This document shows positions 23,553 to 30,785 of a stretch of DNA of 30,785 bases, piece by piece (within the stretch, counting starts at the first letter, position 1; every line of letters begins with the position of its first letter). A program made the position numbers and the translations under genes. The DNA lies in assembly GCA_023458315.1 (NCBI GenBank), contig JAEXAH010000114.1, positions 1-30,785 of the forward strand, in the 5' to 3' direction. The notes beneath the pieces are model-generated. The model had not been told where the DNA came from and searched no databases. It worked only from the letters and a program-made list of their open reading frames with translations. Source of the stretch: Pseudomonadota bacterium (GTDB lineage Bacteria; Pseudomonadota; Alphaproteobacteria; Rhodospirillales; Magnetospirillaceae).

Positions 23553-24577
23553 GGCACCGCCAATCGCACCGTCACCTCGGCCCCCAGGATGGCGGGCAAG
23601 GGGGTGTCGGGGGTGACGTCCACCTCGACGATGCGGGCGTCGCGCCCGGTCAACACGTCCGAGGCCGGGCGCTTGGCCCGGAACACCTCGTGCGAGATGC
23701 GGCGAACCCGGCCGCCGACCGGCTGGTCCAGGAACCGGGCGTGAATGGTGACGGCCATGCCGTCGCGCAGACGGGCGGCCTGGTTCTCCTCGATCTCGGC
23801 CACCACTTCCAGGCGGTCCAGCGGCGCCATGCGCAGCACGCCGTCGGCGCCGATGGCCTCACCCGCCCGGCTGTGCAGCGACAGCACCACCCCGTCCACC
23901 GGCGCCCGCACCACCAGATGCTCGGCCTGGGCCTTGGCCCGTTCCAGGGCGGCCTGCTCCACGTCGATGCGGGCCAGGGCGACACGGTCGTCGATGCCCC
24001 GCGTCTCGGTCTGCGCCTTCAGGACGTTGGCGGCCTGCGCCACCTCGTTTTCCGCGGTCTTGCGATCGGCGGCCAGGGAATCCAGCGCCTGCTGCGAGAC
24101 GTGGCCTTCGGCGAACAGCGCCTTGCGGCGCAGCCACTCCCGTTCCAGCATGTCGCGGCGCGCTTCCTTGGCGGCCAGCACGTTGCGCTGGGCGGCGATG
24201 TCGGACCGCTTGGCCCCGGCCACGGTTTGCTCGCGCTGAAGCATGGTCAGGGCCAGCGTGCGTTCGGCCATCAGCACTTCCGCCCGACGGATGTCGTGGC
24301 CGTCCAGCACGGCCAGAACCTGCCCTTCCGTCACCGTCTCGCCCGCCGCCACCAGCAATTGCCGGACCACGCCGCCCTCGGACGGGCCGTACACGGCGCG
24401 CACCCGCTCCACCGGCTCGATGCGGCCACGGGCCACCAGCGCGGCGACGGCGGCGGACGGCGCGGGGCGCGGCGTGCCGCCAGTCCCCAGGAAGATGGCG
24501 CCCAGTCCCAGGACCACCACCCCGATTCCCCCCCACATCAACCGGCGGCGCCGGTCCCGCACCCAAGAAACACCCAT
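23549..24577 (-). CDS. devB: DevB/HlyD-type periplasmic membrane fusion protein
   Basis: A 342-residue adaptor. A basic N-terminus (RDRRRR) and one membrane anchor (~14-32) precede a split biotinyl-lipoyl domain (GPSEGGVVRQLLVAAGETV and VRAPVDGVVLSLHSRAGE) around a long alpha-hairpin rich in Ala, Glu, Arg and Gln (~105-215). A beta-barrel part follows (VVAEIEENQAARLRDGMAV). It should link the DevC/DevA pair to an outer-membrane channel. It is the first gene of the devBCA-like operon. The ATG at 24577 is chosen because GAGGGG (24584-24589) lies six bases upstream; an ATG two codons earlier (24583) touches that site, and a longer frame reaches 24652 with an uncharacteristic leader. It could also serve another ABC pair, but the overlapping permease gene argues for this one. 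Confidence 0.85.
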   Translation of the reverse strand: MGVSWVRDRRRRLMWGGIGVVVLGLGAIFLGTGGTPRPAPSAAVAALVARGRIEPVERVRAVYGPSEGGVVRQLLVAAGETVTEGQVLAVLDGHDIRRAEVLMAERTLALTMLQREQTVAGAKRSDIAAQRNVLAAKEARRDMLEREWLRRKALFAEGHVSQQALDSLAADRKTAENEVAQAANVLKAQTETRGIDDRVALARIDVEQAALERAKAQAEHLVVRAPVDGVVLSLHSRAGEAIGADGVLRMAPLDRLEVVAEIEENQAARLRDGMAVTIHARFLDQPVGGRVRRISHEVFRAKRPASDVLTGRDARIVEVDVTPDTPLPAILGAEVTVRLAVP

Positions 24578-24796
24578 CCCCATCCCCTCGGAAATTCCGT
24601 ACCCGACACCTTGCCGCGTCGGGCGGGAACCGGCAAGACGCCCGAGCGCCAAAGGTTCAACCGGGGTTGAGAAACGCCGCCCGCCCCAGTCTTCGCATGC
24701 CTTGACGACGGGCGGGCATGGTAGCTTGCCGACGTGATGGGATGGCGACAGAAAGTATTCGGGGTCGATCCGGGCATGACGCGTATGGAGACAGGA
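24578..24796. promoter_or_regulatory. Divergent control region between the devBCA-like and pfaD/pfaA-like operons
   Basis: About 220 bp with several short inverted repeats: CCCGAC (24602-24607) with GTCGGG (24618-24623); TTGCCG (24611-24616) with CGGCAA (24631-24636); TCGGGCG (24619-24625) with CGCCCGA (24639-24645); and TCAACC-GG-GGTTGA (24657-24670). The first three overlap and exclude each other as hairpins. A TTGACG (24702-24707) could be a -35 box for the rightward operon, but no good -10 follows at normal spacing. The region probably holds promoters for both operons and operator sites, which would allow synthesis and export to be controlled together. Confidence 0.5.
24787..24790 (+). 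promoter_or_regulatory. Ribosome binding site supporting the pfaD-like start at 24797
   Basis: GGAG followed by a six-base spacer and ATG at 24797. Earlier in-frame starts (GTG 24734, ATG 24737, 24776 and 24785) lack an equally placed site, so 24797 is preferred. Confidence 0.45.
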
Positions 24797-26374
24797 ATGC
24801 CGCCGATGGCGTCATCGGAGGTTGATTTCGGGCAAGCCGCTCTCGCAGAAAACATTCAGAAGATCAGAGAGCCGTTTTACATCGTCAGAAGCCCGGACGG
24901 CCGGTTGGGCGGCTCCTGCCATCCCCCCAACCTTGTCGGCCATGGATTCGAAGCGGTCGCCACCTTGCCGCCCCTTTATCCGGAGTGGCTGGGGGATCGC
25001 GGATTTCAAGAAACCCACACCTGCCGCTTCGCCTATGTGGTGGGCGAGATGGCGCGGGGCATCGCCACGCCCGCCATGACCATCGCCGCCGCCCGCGCCG
25101 GATTGCTCGGCTTTCATGGCAGCGCCGGATTGTCGCCGCAGCGGGTGCGGGATGGCATTGCCGAAATCCGCGCGGCGTTGGGCGAGGCGTCGTGCTGGGG
25201 CGCCAACCTGATCCACAGCCCCAACGATCCCGCCCTGGAAAGCGCGGTGGCGCGCCTGTTCCAGCAATTGGGCGTGCCGCGCGTGTCGGCGTCGGCCTTC
25301 ATGGCCCTGACCCCGCCGGTGGTCGAACTGGCGGCCAAGGGCATGTGCCGCGATCCGCAAACCGGGGCGGTCCGGCGCCGCACCGCCATCTTCGCCAAGG
25401 TGTCCCGCGCCGAGGTCGCGGCCCAGTTCATGGCCCCGGCGCCGCACCGCATCCTGGCCGATCTGGTGGCGCAAGGCGCCCTGACGGCGGACGAGGCGGA
25501 TCTGGCCGCCACCGTGCCGGTGGCCGAGGACATCACCGTCGAGGCGGATTCCGGCGGCCATACCGACAACCGGCCGCTGACCGTGCTGTTTCCCATCATC
25601 CAGCGCCTGCGCGATGAATTGGTGGTCCGCCACGGCTATGGCCGCGCCATCCGCGTCGGCGCCGCCGGCGGTCTGGGCACCCCCGCCGCCGTGGCGGCGG
25701 CGTTCGCCATGGGCGCGGCCTATGTGGTCACGGGCTCGGTCAACCAGTCGGCCGTGGAATCCGGCCAGCCGCCCTCAGTCCGCCGCATGCTGGCCGAGCT
25801 TGCCAGCACCGACGTCACCATGGCCCCCGCCGCCGACATGTTCGAGATGGGCGTCAAGGTTCAGGTGATGAAGCGGGGCACCCTGTTTCCCTTCCGCGCC
25901 CAACGCCTGTACGAACTGTATTGCCGCCATTCCGGGCTTGACGACATTCCGGCGGCCGAGCGGGCGATGCTGGAAAAAGACGTCTTCCAGGCCCCCCTGG
26001 ACGAAATCTGGCGCCAGACGCGCGAGCATTTCGCCGTCCGCGACCCGGCGGAAATCAGCCGGGCCGAGGCCGATCCCCGCCACCGCATGGCCCTGGTGTT
26101 CCGCTGGTATCTGTTCAACGCCGCCCGCTGGCCCATGCTGGACGACGCCGCCCGCCGCCATGACTTTCAGGTCTGGTGCGGCCCCGCCATGGGGGCCTTC
26201 AACGACTGGGCACGGGGCAGCTTTCTGGAGACGGCGGAAAACCGCACGGTGGGGCAAATCGCCTGCAACCTGCTGGAAGGCGCCGCCGTGGTGACGCGCG
26301 CCCAACAGATGCGCATGGCCGGATTGCCGGTTCCCGCCGCCGCGTTCACCTGGGCGCCCCGCCGTCTGGCCTGA
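24797..26374 (+). CDS. pfaD: PfaD-family FMN-dependent enoyl reductase
   Basis: A 525-residue protein of the PfaD family, which is related to 2-nitropropane dioxygenase. In polyunsaturated fatty acid and related secondary-lipid synthases, PfaD is the stand-alone enoyl-ACP reductase acting in trans. Visible features: IREPFYIVRSPDGRLGG (~23-39), a TIM-barrel domain with FHGSAGLSPQRVRDGI (~106-121), WGANLIHSPND (~134-144), SASAFMALTPPVV (~164-176), the DSGGHTDNRP loop with His255, the phosphate-binding GAAGGLGTP (~288-296) and VVTGSVNQSAVESG (~310-323), and the late FEMGVKVQVMKRGTLFP (~349-365) typical of PfaD rather than simple nitronate monooxygenases. It is followed after 37 bp by the PfaA-like synthase on the same strand, so the two are very likely one operon. 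In many Pfa clusters pfaD is last; here it comes first. Confidence 0.9.
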   Translation: MPPMASSEVDFGQAALAENIQKIREPFYIVRSPDGRLGGSCHPPNLVGHGFEAVATLPPLYPEWLGDRGFQETHTCRFAYVVGEMARGIATPAMTIAAARAGLLGFHGSAGLSPQRVRDGIAEIRAALGEASCWGANLIHSPNDPALESAVARLFQQLGVPRVSASAFMALTPPVVELAAKGMCRDPQTGAVRRRTAIFAKVSRAEVAAQFMAPAPHRILADLVAQGALTADEADLAATVPVAEDITVEADSGGHTDNRPLTVLFPIIQRLRDELVVRHGYGRAIRVGAAGGLGTPAAVAAAFAMGAAYVVTGSVNQSAVESGQPPSVRRMLAELASTDVTMAPAADMFEMGVKVQVMKRGTLFPFRAQRLYELYCRHSGLDDIPAAERAMLEKDVFQAPLDEIWRQTREHFAVRDPAEISRAEADPRHRMALVFRWYLFNAARWPMLDDAARRHDFQVWCGPAMGAFNDWARGSFLETAENRTVGQIACNLLEGAAVVTRAQQMRMAGLPVPAAAFTWAPRRLA

Positions 26375-26411
26375 CCGGCCGCCCCGTCCCTTTCGCACGA
26401 TCGAGATCGCC

Positions 26412-29400
26412 ATGACCAACCGCCATCCCATCGCCATTGTCGGCATCGGCGCCATGTTTCCCGGTTCGGGGTCCACCCATGGATTCTGGCGCGACGTGGT
26501 CGCCGGGCGGGATTGCATCGGCGACGTGCCCGCCACCCACTGGCTGGTGGAGGATTTCTACGACCCCGATCCGACCCGGCCGGACAAGACCTATTGCCGC
26601 CGTGGCGCCTTTTTGCCGCCCGCCACGCTGGACCCGCTGGAATTGGGCATTCCGCCCCAGGCCCTGTCGGCCACCGACACCGCCCAGTTGCTGGCGCTGA
26701 TCGTCGCCAAGGAAACGCTGGACGAGGCGTGCCGCACCCGGTTCCGCGACATCGACCGCAGCCGCGCCAGCATCGTGCTGGGCGTCGCCTCGGCCACCGA
26801 ACTGGTGGGAACCATGGGCGCGCGGCTGCAACGGCCGGTCTGGGTCAAGGCCCTGCGCGAAGCGGGGCTGCCCGAGGACGAGGTCGTCGCCATCTGCGAC
26901 CGCATCGCCTCGCATTATGTGGAATGGCAGGAAAGCACCTTCCCCGGCGTTCTGGGCAACGTGGTGGCGGGGCGCATCGCCAACCGCCTGGATCTGGGCG
27001 GCACCAATTGCGTGGTCGATGCCGCCTGCGCCAGTTCGCTGTCGGCGCTGCTGATGGCCCTGAACGAACTGGAACTGGGCCATTCCGACATGGTGATCAG
27101 CGGCGGCGTGGACGCGCTGAACGACATCTTCATGTACATGTGCTTCAGCAAGACCCCGGCCCTGTCGAAAAGCGGCGATTGCCGCCCGTTCTCGGATTCC
27201 TCGGACGGCACCATCATCGGCGAGGGACTGGGCATGGTCGCCCTGCGGCGGCTGGAAGACGCCGAGCGCGACGGCAACCGCATCTACGCCGTGATCCGTG
27301 GCATCGGCTCGTCCTCGGACGGGCGCGCCACCAGCGTCTATGCCCCCCGGCCCGAGGGGCAGGCCATGGCGTTGCGCCGCGCCTATGACGATGCCGGATA
27401 TTCGCCGCGTAGCGTCGAATTGCTGGAAGCCCACGGCACCAGCACCCGCGCGGGCGACCTGGCCGAGTTCACGGCGCTGACCCAGGTGTTCCGCGAAGCC
27501 GACGGCGAAACCCGGTCATGGTGCGCGCTCGGCTCGATCAAGTCGCAGATCGGCCATACCAAGGCGGCGGCGGGCGCTGCCGGTCTGCTGAAGGCCGCGC
27601 TGTCGCTGCACCAGAAGGTCCTGCCGCCGACCATCAAGGTCGAACGGCCCGACCCGCGCCTGGAACTGGACACCAGCCCGTTCCATCTGAACACCCGCGC
27701 CCGGCCGTGGGTCAAGGCGGACGGGCCGCGCCGCGCCGCGGTCAGTTCGTTCGGCTTCGGCGGCAGCAACTACCATGTGACGCTTGAGGAATACACAGGC
27801 CCCCACGCCGCCGCCCGGCTGTGGAGCGGTGGGGCGCTGGTGCTGGTCCATGGCGCCGACATGCCGTCGCTGAGAAGCGCTGCCCATTCCATCGCCGCCC
27901 GCATCGCCGCCATCGGGCTGGAGGCGGCGGCGCGCGACAGCCAGACCGCCTTTGATCCGCGCGCCCACTGCCGCCTTGCCGTCGTCGCCGCCGATGCCGG
28001 GCAATTCGAGGCGCGGCTGTCGGTGGCACTGGGGCAAAGCGGCGCCTTTGCCGCCCCCGGCATCCATCTGGCCGTGGGGGAAAGCATCGGCGGCAAGCTG
28101 GCGTTCCTGTTCCCCGGCCAGGGCAGCCAGTACGTGTCCATGGGCGGCGATGTGGCCGTCGCCTTCGACGAGGCCCGGGCCGTGTGGGACAGACAGGCGG
28201 CCCGGCCCGGCGGGGCGGTCCATGGCGTGGTGTTCCCGCCGCCCGCCTTCACGGACGAGGACCGCGCGGCGCAGGAAGCCGCGCTGACCCGCATGATCCA
28301 TGCCCAACCGGCCATCGGGGCGGCAAGTCTGGCCTTGCTGGCGGTGCTGGAACGTGCCGGAATCCGGGCCGCCGCCGCCGCCGGGCATTCCTTTGGCGAA
28401 ATCACCGCCTTGTGCGCGGGCGGCGCCATGGATGCCGACACCGCCCTGGTTCTGGCGACGGAACGCGCCCGCTGCATGGAACAGGCGGCGGCGGGAACGG
28501 ACGGTGCCATGATCGCCGTGGCGGCAGGCCACGCGCGGGTCGCGCCGCTGCTGCACGACCTGGACGTGGTTCTGGCCAACGACAACAGCCCGGAGCAGGT
28601 CGTCCTGTCGGGACCGCGCGACGCGGTCGCGGCGGCGGAAAGCCGCCTGACCGCCCAGGGCTTGCGGGTCATCCGCCTGAAGGTGGCCAGCGCCTTTCAT
28701 TCGCCGGTGGTCGCCGCCGCGTCCGCAACCTTTCGCGCCGTCCTGGAAACCATCGAATTCCGGCCGCCGACCATTCCGGTCTATGCCAACCTGACCGCGC
28801 GCCCCCATGACGCCGACACGATCCGCGACCTGCTGGCGCGGCAGATCGCCGGAACCGTCCGTTTCCGCGAAACCATCGAGGCGCTTCATGCCGACGGTGT
28901 CCGCACCTTCGTCGAAATCGGCCCCGGCGCCGTGCTGAGCGGATTGGTCGAACAATGCCTGGGGGATCGCCCGCACCTGTCCGTGGCGCTGGACCGACGC
29001 GGCAGCCATGGCGTGACCAGCCTGCTGGACGGCCTGGGCGCGCTGGCGGTGAACGGCGTCGCCGTGGATTTCCCGGCGCTGTGGTCCGGCTTTGCCCCGG
29101 AACGCACGCCCAAGCCCCCGTCGCCCGCCGCCGTCCAGATCACCGGCGCCAATTTCGGCAAGATCTACCCGCCCCCGGGCGGGGCCGCCGCATTGCCGAA
29201 GCCCAATCCGCCCCGCCCCGTCCCCAGCGAAGTCCCCACCATGTCCAGCAACACCCCCGCGCCGCCCCCCCCGAGCCCGGCCGCCGCCGCCAGCGTCGAG
29301 ACGATCTATCACCATGTGGCCGATGCCCATGCCGCCTTTCAGCGGGCCATCGCCGAAAGCCATCAGGCGTTCCTGGCCGTGGCCGGACAGGCGATCCAGC

Positions 29401-30785
29401 ATCTGGGCGGCGTCCCGGCGCCATCCGTCGCGCCGGTGCCGCAACCGGTCGCGCCGCCCCCCATGCCCGCCACACCGGTGCCGGTGCCGGTGATGTCCAT
29501 GCCCCCGGCTCCCGCCCCGATTACGGCCCCCGCCCCGATTCCGGCTCCGGTTCCCGCCGCCGGGCCAGCGGTCAACGCCAGGGACACCGTGCTGGCGGTG
29601 ATCGCCGACAAGACCGGCTATCCGGTGGCGATGCTGGCCGCCGACATGGAGCTTGAGGCCGGGTTGGGCATCGATTCCATCAAGCAGGTGGAAATCTTCT
29701 CGACCTTGCAGGAACGCATCCCGGCCCTGGCCGGTGCCGACATGCGCGAGTTGAGCGCGCTGAAGACCATCGGCCAGATTCTCGCCATGGCGGACAGCCG
29801 CGTCGGTGGCCTGCCGCACTCTTCGCCGGTGGCGCCCCCGACCGGCGTGGACGTGGCCGCGCTGTTCCTGGAACTGGTCGCCGAGAAGACCGGCTATCCC
29901 AAGGAGATGCTGACCGCCGACATGGAGCTTGAGGCCGGGCTGGGCATCGATTCCATCAAGCAGGTGGAAATCTTTTCGGCGCTGGTCGAACGCCTGCCCG
30001 ATCTGGCCGCGGTCGAGATGCGGGAATTGACCGCGCTGAAAACCGTGGGCGCGGTGATCGCCCGTATCGGTGGCGGAGCCGCCCCACAAACTGGCACCAG
30101 CGGCGGAGCCACCCCACGGACCGGCACCATCCGCGCCTGTTCGGTGCCCGAGCAGCGCCAAGCGGCGGGATCGGACATGCTGCGTGGCCTGAAGAATGTT
30201 GCCGTGATCCCCGATTCGGCGGGCGTCGCGGACCAACTGGTCCGGCTGCTGTCCGCCAAGGGCTTTGCCGCCCGCATCGCCGATCTGCCCGGCGGGGGTG
30301 ACGATGCGGTGCTGTTCCTGGCCGGGCTCGACGGCGGCGACGCAGCCGTGGCCGCCGACCTGCACTGGCGCGCCCTGGAAGCCGCCAAGGCGGTCGCGCC
30401 GCGTTTCGCCGAACAGGGCGGCGCCTTCGTCACCGTACAGGATAGCGGGCGCGGCCCGTGGCTGGGGCTGGACGGTCTGGTTCTGACGGCCGGGCACGAA
30501 TGGCCCGCCGCGCGGGTCAAATCCATCGACCTGGAAACCGGGGAACGGTCGCCCGCCGAACTGGCCCGGGCGCTGGCCGAGGAAATCGCCACCGGCGACG
30601 GCGACGCCCAGGTGCGCCTGGACGCCGACGGCCACCGTCTGGTGCGCGTCCTGCGCCCCGGCGAGGTGGCCGAGGGACCGCTGCCGCTGGCCGAGGGCGC
30701 GGTGATCGTGGTGTCGGGCGGGGCGCGCGGCGTCACCGCCGTGGCGCTGGAACATCTGGCCCGCCGCATCCGCCCGGTTCTGGTC
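26412..30785 (+). CDS. pfaA: PfaA-type multidomain fatty-acid/polyketide synthase, KS-AT-ACP-ACP-KR (3' truncated)
   Basis: The frame opens at ATG 26412 and stays open to the window end (1,458 codons seen). Residues ~1-450 are a ketosynthase with Cys206 in VDAACASSL, His341 in EAHGTST and His382 in KSQIGHTKAAAG; NVVAGRIANRLDLGGTN is typical of PUFA-type synthases. An acyltransferase follows (FPGQGSQY ~565, active Ser660 in GHSFGE, ASAFHSP), likely malonyl-specific by analogy. After a Pro/Ala-rich linker come two ACPs, each with LGIDSIKQVEI (phosphopantetheine Ser1089 and Ser1181), then the structural half of a ketoreductase and the start of its Rossmann fold (VIVVSGGARGV). The product should be a long acyl chain made with the trans-acting PfaD. 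Relatives make omega-3 fatty acids, heterocyst glycolipid alcohols or other secondary lipids; which one applies cannot be told without the missing partner genes. The symbol denotes family only. Confidence 0.92.
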   Translation, partial: MTNRHPIAIVGIGAMFPGSGSTHGFWRDVVAGRDCIGDVPATHWLVEDFYDPDPTRPDKTYCRRGAFLPPATLDPLELGIPPQALSATDTAQLLALIVAKETLDEACRTRFRDIDRSRASIVLGVASATELVGTMGARLQRPVWVKALREAGLPEDEVVAICDRIASHYVEWQESTFPGVLGNVVAGRIANRLDLGGTNCVVDAACASSLSALLMALNELELGHSDMVISGGVDALNDIFMYMCFSKTPALSKSGDCRPFSDSSDGTIIGEGLGMVALRRLEDAERDGNRIYAVIRGIGSSSDGRATSVYAPRPEGQAMALRRAYDDAGYSPRSVELLEAHGTSTRAGDLAEFTALTQVFREADGETRSWCALGSIKSQIGHTKAAAGAAGLLKAALSLHQKVLPPTIKVERPDPRLELDTSPFHLNTRARPWVKADGPRRAAVSSFGFGGSNYHVTLEEYTGPHAAARLWSGGALVLVHGADMPSLRSAAHSIAARIAAIGLEAAARDSQTAFDPRAHCRLAVVAADAGQFEARLSVALGQSGAFAAPGIHLAVGESIGGKLAFLFPGQGSQYVSMGGDVAVAFDEARAVWDRQAARPGGAVHGVVFPPPAFTDEDRAAQEAALTRMIHAQPAIGAASLALLAVLERAGIRAAAAAGHSFGEITALCAGGAMDADTALVLATERARCMEQAAAGTDGAMIAVAAGHARVAPLLHDLDVVLANDNSPEQVVLSGPRDAVAAAESRLTAQGLRVIRLKVASAFHSPVVAAASATFRAVLETIEFRPPTIPVYANLTARPHDADTIRDLLARQIAGTVRFRETIEALHADGVRTFVEIGPGAVLSGLVEQCLGDRPHLSVALDRRGSHGVTSLLDGLGALAVNGVAVDFPALWSGFAPERTPKPPSPAAVQITGANFGKIYPPPGGAAALPKPNPPRPVPSEVPTMSSNTPAPPPPSPAAAASVETIYHHVADAHAAFQRAIAESHQAFLAVAGQAIQHLGGVPAPSVAPVPQPVAPPPMPATPVPVPVMSMPPAPAPITAPAPIPAPVPAAGPAVNARDTVLAVIADKTGYPVAMLAADMELEAGLGIDSIKQVEIFSTLQERIPALAGADMRELSALKTIGQILAMADSRVGGLPHSSPVAPPTGVDVAALFLELVAEKTGYPKEMLTADMELEAGLGIDSIKQVEIFSALVERLPDLAAVEMRELTALKTVGAVIARIGGGAAPQTGTSGGATPRTGTIRACSVPEQRQAAGSDMLRGLKNVAVIPDSAGVADQLVRLLSAKGFAARIADLPGGGDDAVLFLAGLDGGDAAVAADLHWRALEAAKAVAPRFAEQGGAFVTVQDSGRGPWLGLDGLVLTAGHEWPAARVKSIDLETGERSPAELARALAEEIATGDGDAQVRLDADGHRLVRVLRPGEVAEGPLPLAEGAVIVVSGGARGVTAVALEHLARRIRPVLV
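29130..29575 (+). other. Pro/Ala-rich linker of the synthase between AT and ACP1
   Basis: About 150 residues of low-complexity Pro/Ala/Val sequence (for example PAPAPITAPAPIPAPVPA) interrupted by a short helical segment (HAAFQRAIAESHQAFLAV). Similar linkers precede the ACP arrays of PfaA proteins and give the carrier domains freedom to move between catalytic sites. Confidence 0.6.
29580..30060 (+). repeat. Tandem duplicated acyl carrier protein domains, 276-bp period
   Basis: Two ACP domains lie 276 bp (92 residues) apart. Around the phosphopantetheine site, 29640-29698 and 29916-29974 match at all but one position, pointing to a recent tandem duplication or gene conversion. Outer parts are more diverged (TGYPVAMLAADMELE against TGYPKEMLTADMELE). 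PUFA synthases usually carry several tandem ACPs, whose number tends to raise output. Confidence 0.85.
30072..30131 (+). repeat. Imperfect 30-bp tandem duplication in the ACP2-KR linker
   Basis: Units starting at 30072 and 30102 both begin GGCGGAGCC and encode GGAAPQTGTS and GGATPRTGTI. The duplication keeps the frame and lengthens a flexible linker. Confidence 0.6.

Noticed and set aside
18889..24577. The ABC proteins and membrane fusion protein as the type I secretion system of the RTX adhesin
   Set aside because: The half-exporter lacks a C39-like N-terminal domain and is not next to the fusion protein. The fusion protein overlaps a DevC-type permease instead. The role cannot be excluded but is not supported.
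22617..24670. Two long + strand frames (22617-23744 and 23690-24670)
   Set aside because: Shadows of the DevC- and DevB-type genes, rich in His, Gln and Arg.
24702..24730. A sigma-70-like promoter for pfaD (TTGACG with TAGCTT or CTTGCC)
   Set aside because: The spacing (14) or the -10 match is poor, so only the region is reported, not a promoter.
24812..25633. A 273-codon minus-strand frame
   Set aside because: Antisense to the PfaD-like gene and without a recognisable domain.
27516..30755. A 1,079-codon minus-strand open frame
   Set aside because: Antisense to the KS-AT-ACP-KR synthase, whose active-site motifs are all on the + strand; the translation is low-complexity with no domain.

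Overview
The window is GC-rich throughout, has tightly packed genes, and shows no RNA genes, insertion sequences or CRISPR arrays. Codon use is dominated by GC-ending codons. Together with the gene types, this suggests an alphaproteobacterium, perhaps of the Rhodospirillales/Magnetospirillum kind. That assignment is inferred from gene content and base composition and is not proven.

The left half (1-15572, +) is one giant gene, cut off at its 5' end. It encodes at least 5,189 residues of a secreted RTX-type adhesin. In order it holds an alanine-rich helical stretch, Ig/cadherin-like repeats, seven LamG-like jelly-roll domains, a block of RTX calcium-binding repeats broken up by six copies of a ~110-residue module, a beta-solenoid-like stretch, and a last RTX block with an RTX-adhesin-type C-terminus. 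A small HD-domain phosphohydrolase follows 18 bp later (15591-16184, +).

Next come two translationally coupled + strand genes. One is a membrane protein fusing an HdeD/DUF308-like domain to a His-before-Cys papain-like domain (16300-17628). The other is a cyclopropane-fatty-acyl-phospholipid-synthase-family methyltransferase (17625-18899). The methyltransferase overlaps tail-to-tail with a minus-strand ABC half-exporter that carries a cyclic-nucleotide-binding (CNB) domain at its C-terminus (18889-21072). Upstream of that exporter, on the same strand, is a three-gene operon with 4-bp overlaps. It resembles cyanobacterial devBCA: membrane fusion protein (23549-24577), DevC-type permease (22371-23552) and DevA-type ATPase (21271-22374). 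This ATPase also ends in a CNB domain.

Divergent from the devBCA-like operon, across a short region full of inverted repeats, are a PfaD-type enoyl reductase (24797-26374, +) and a PfaA-type multidomain synthase (26412 to the window end, +; KS-AT-ACP-ACP-KR). These are the hallmarks of the Pfa/secondary-lipid and heterocyst-glycolipid class of fatty-acid/polyketide synthases.

Read together, 16.2-30.8 kb looks like a specialised-lipid locus: a Pfa-type synthase makes the acyl chain, a Cfa-type enzyme and a papain-like protein may modify or transfer it, and two ABC systems move the product. In heterocyst-forming cyanobacteria, DevBCA is required to deposit the glycolipids made by Pfa-like Hgl synthases. 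The unusual part is that both exporter ATPases have C-terminal cNMP-binding domains, which suggests that export is gated by a cyclic nucleotide. The synthase gene runs off the right edge, so the rest of the cluster is not visible.
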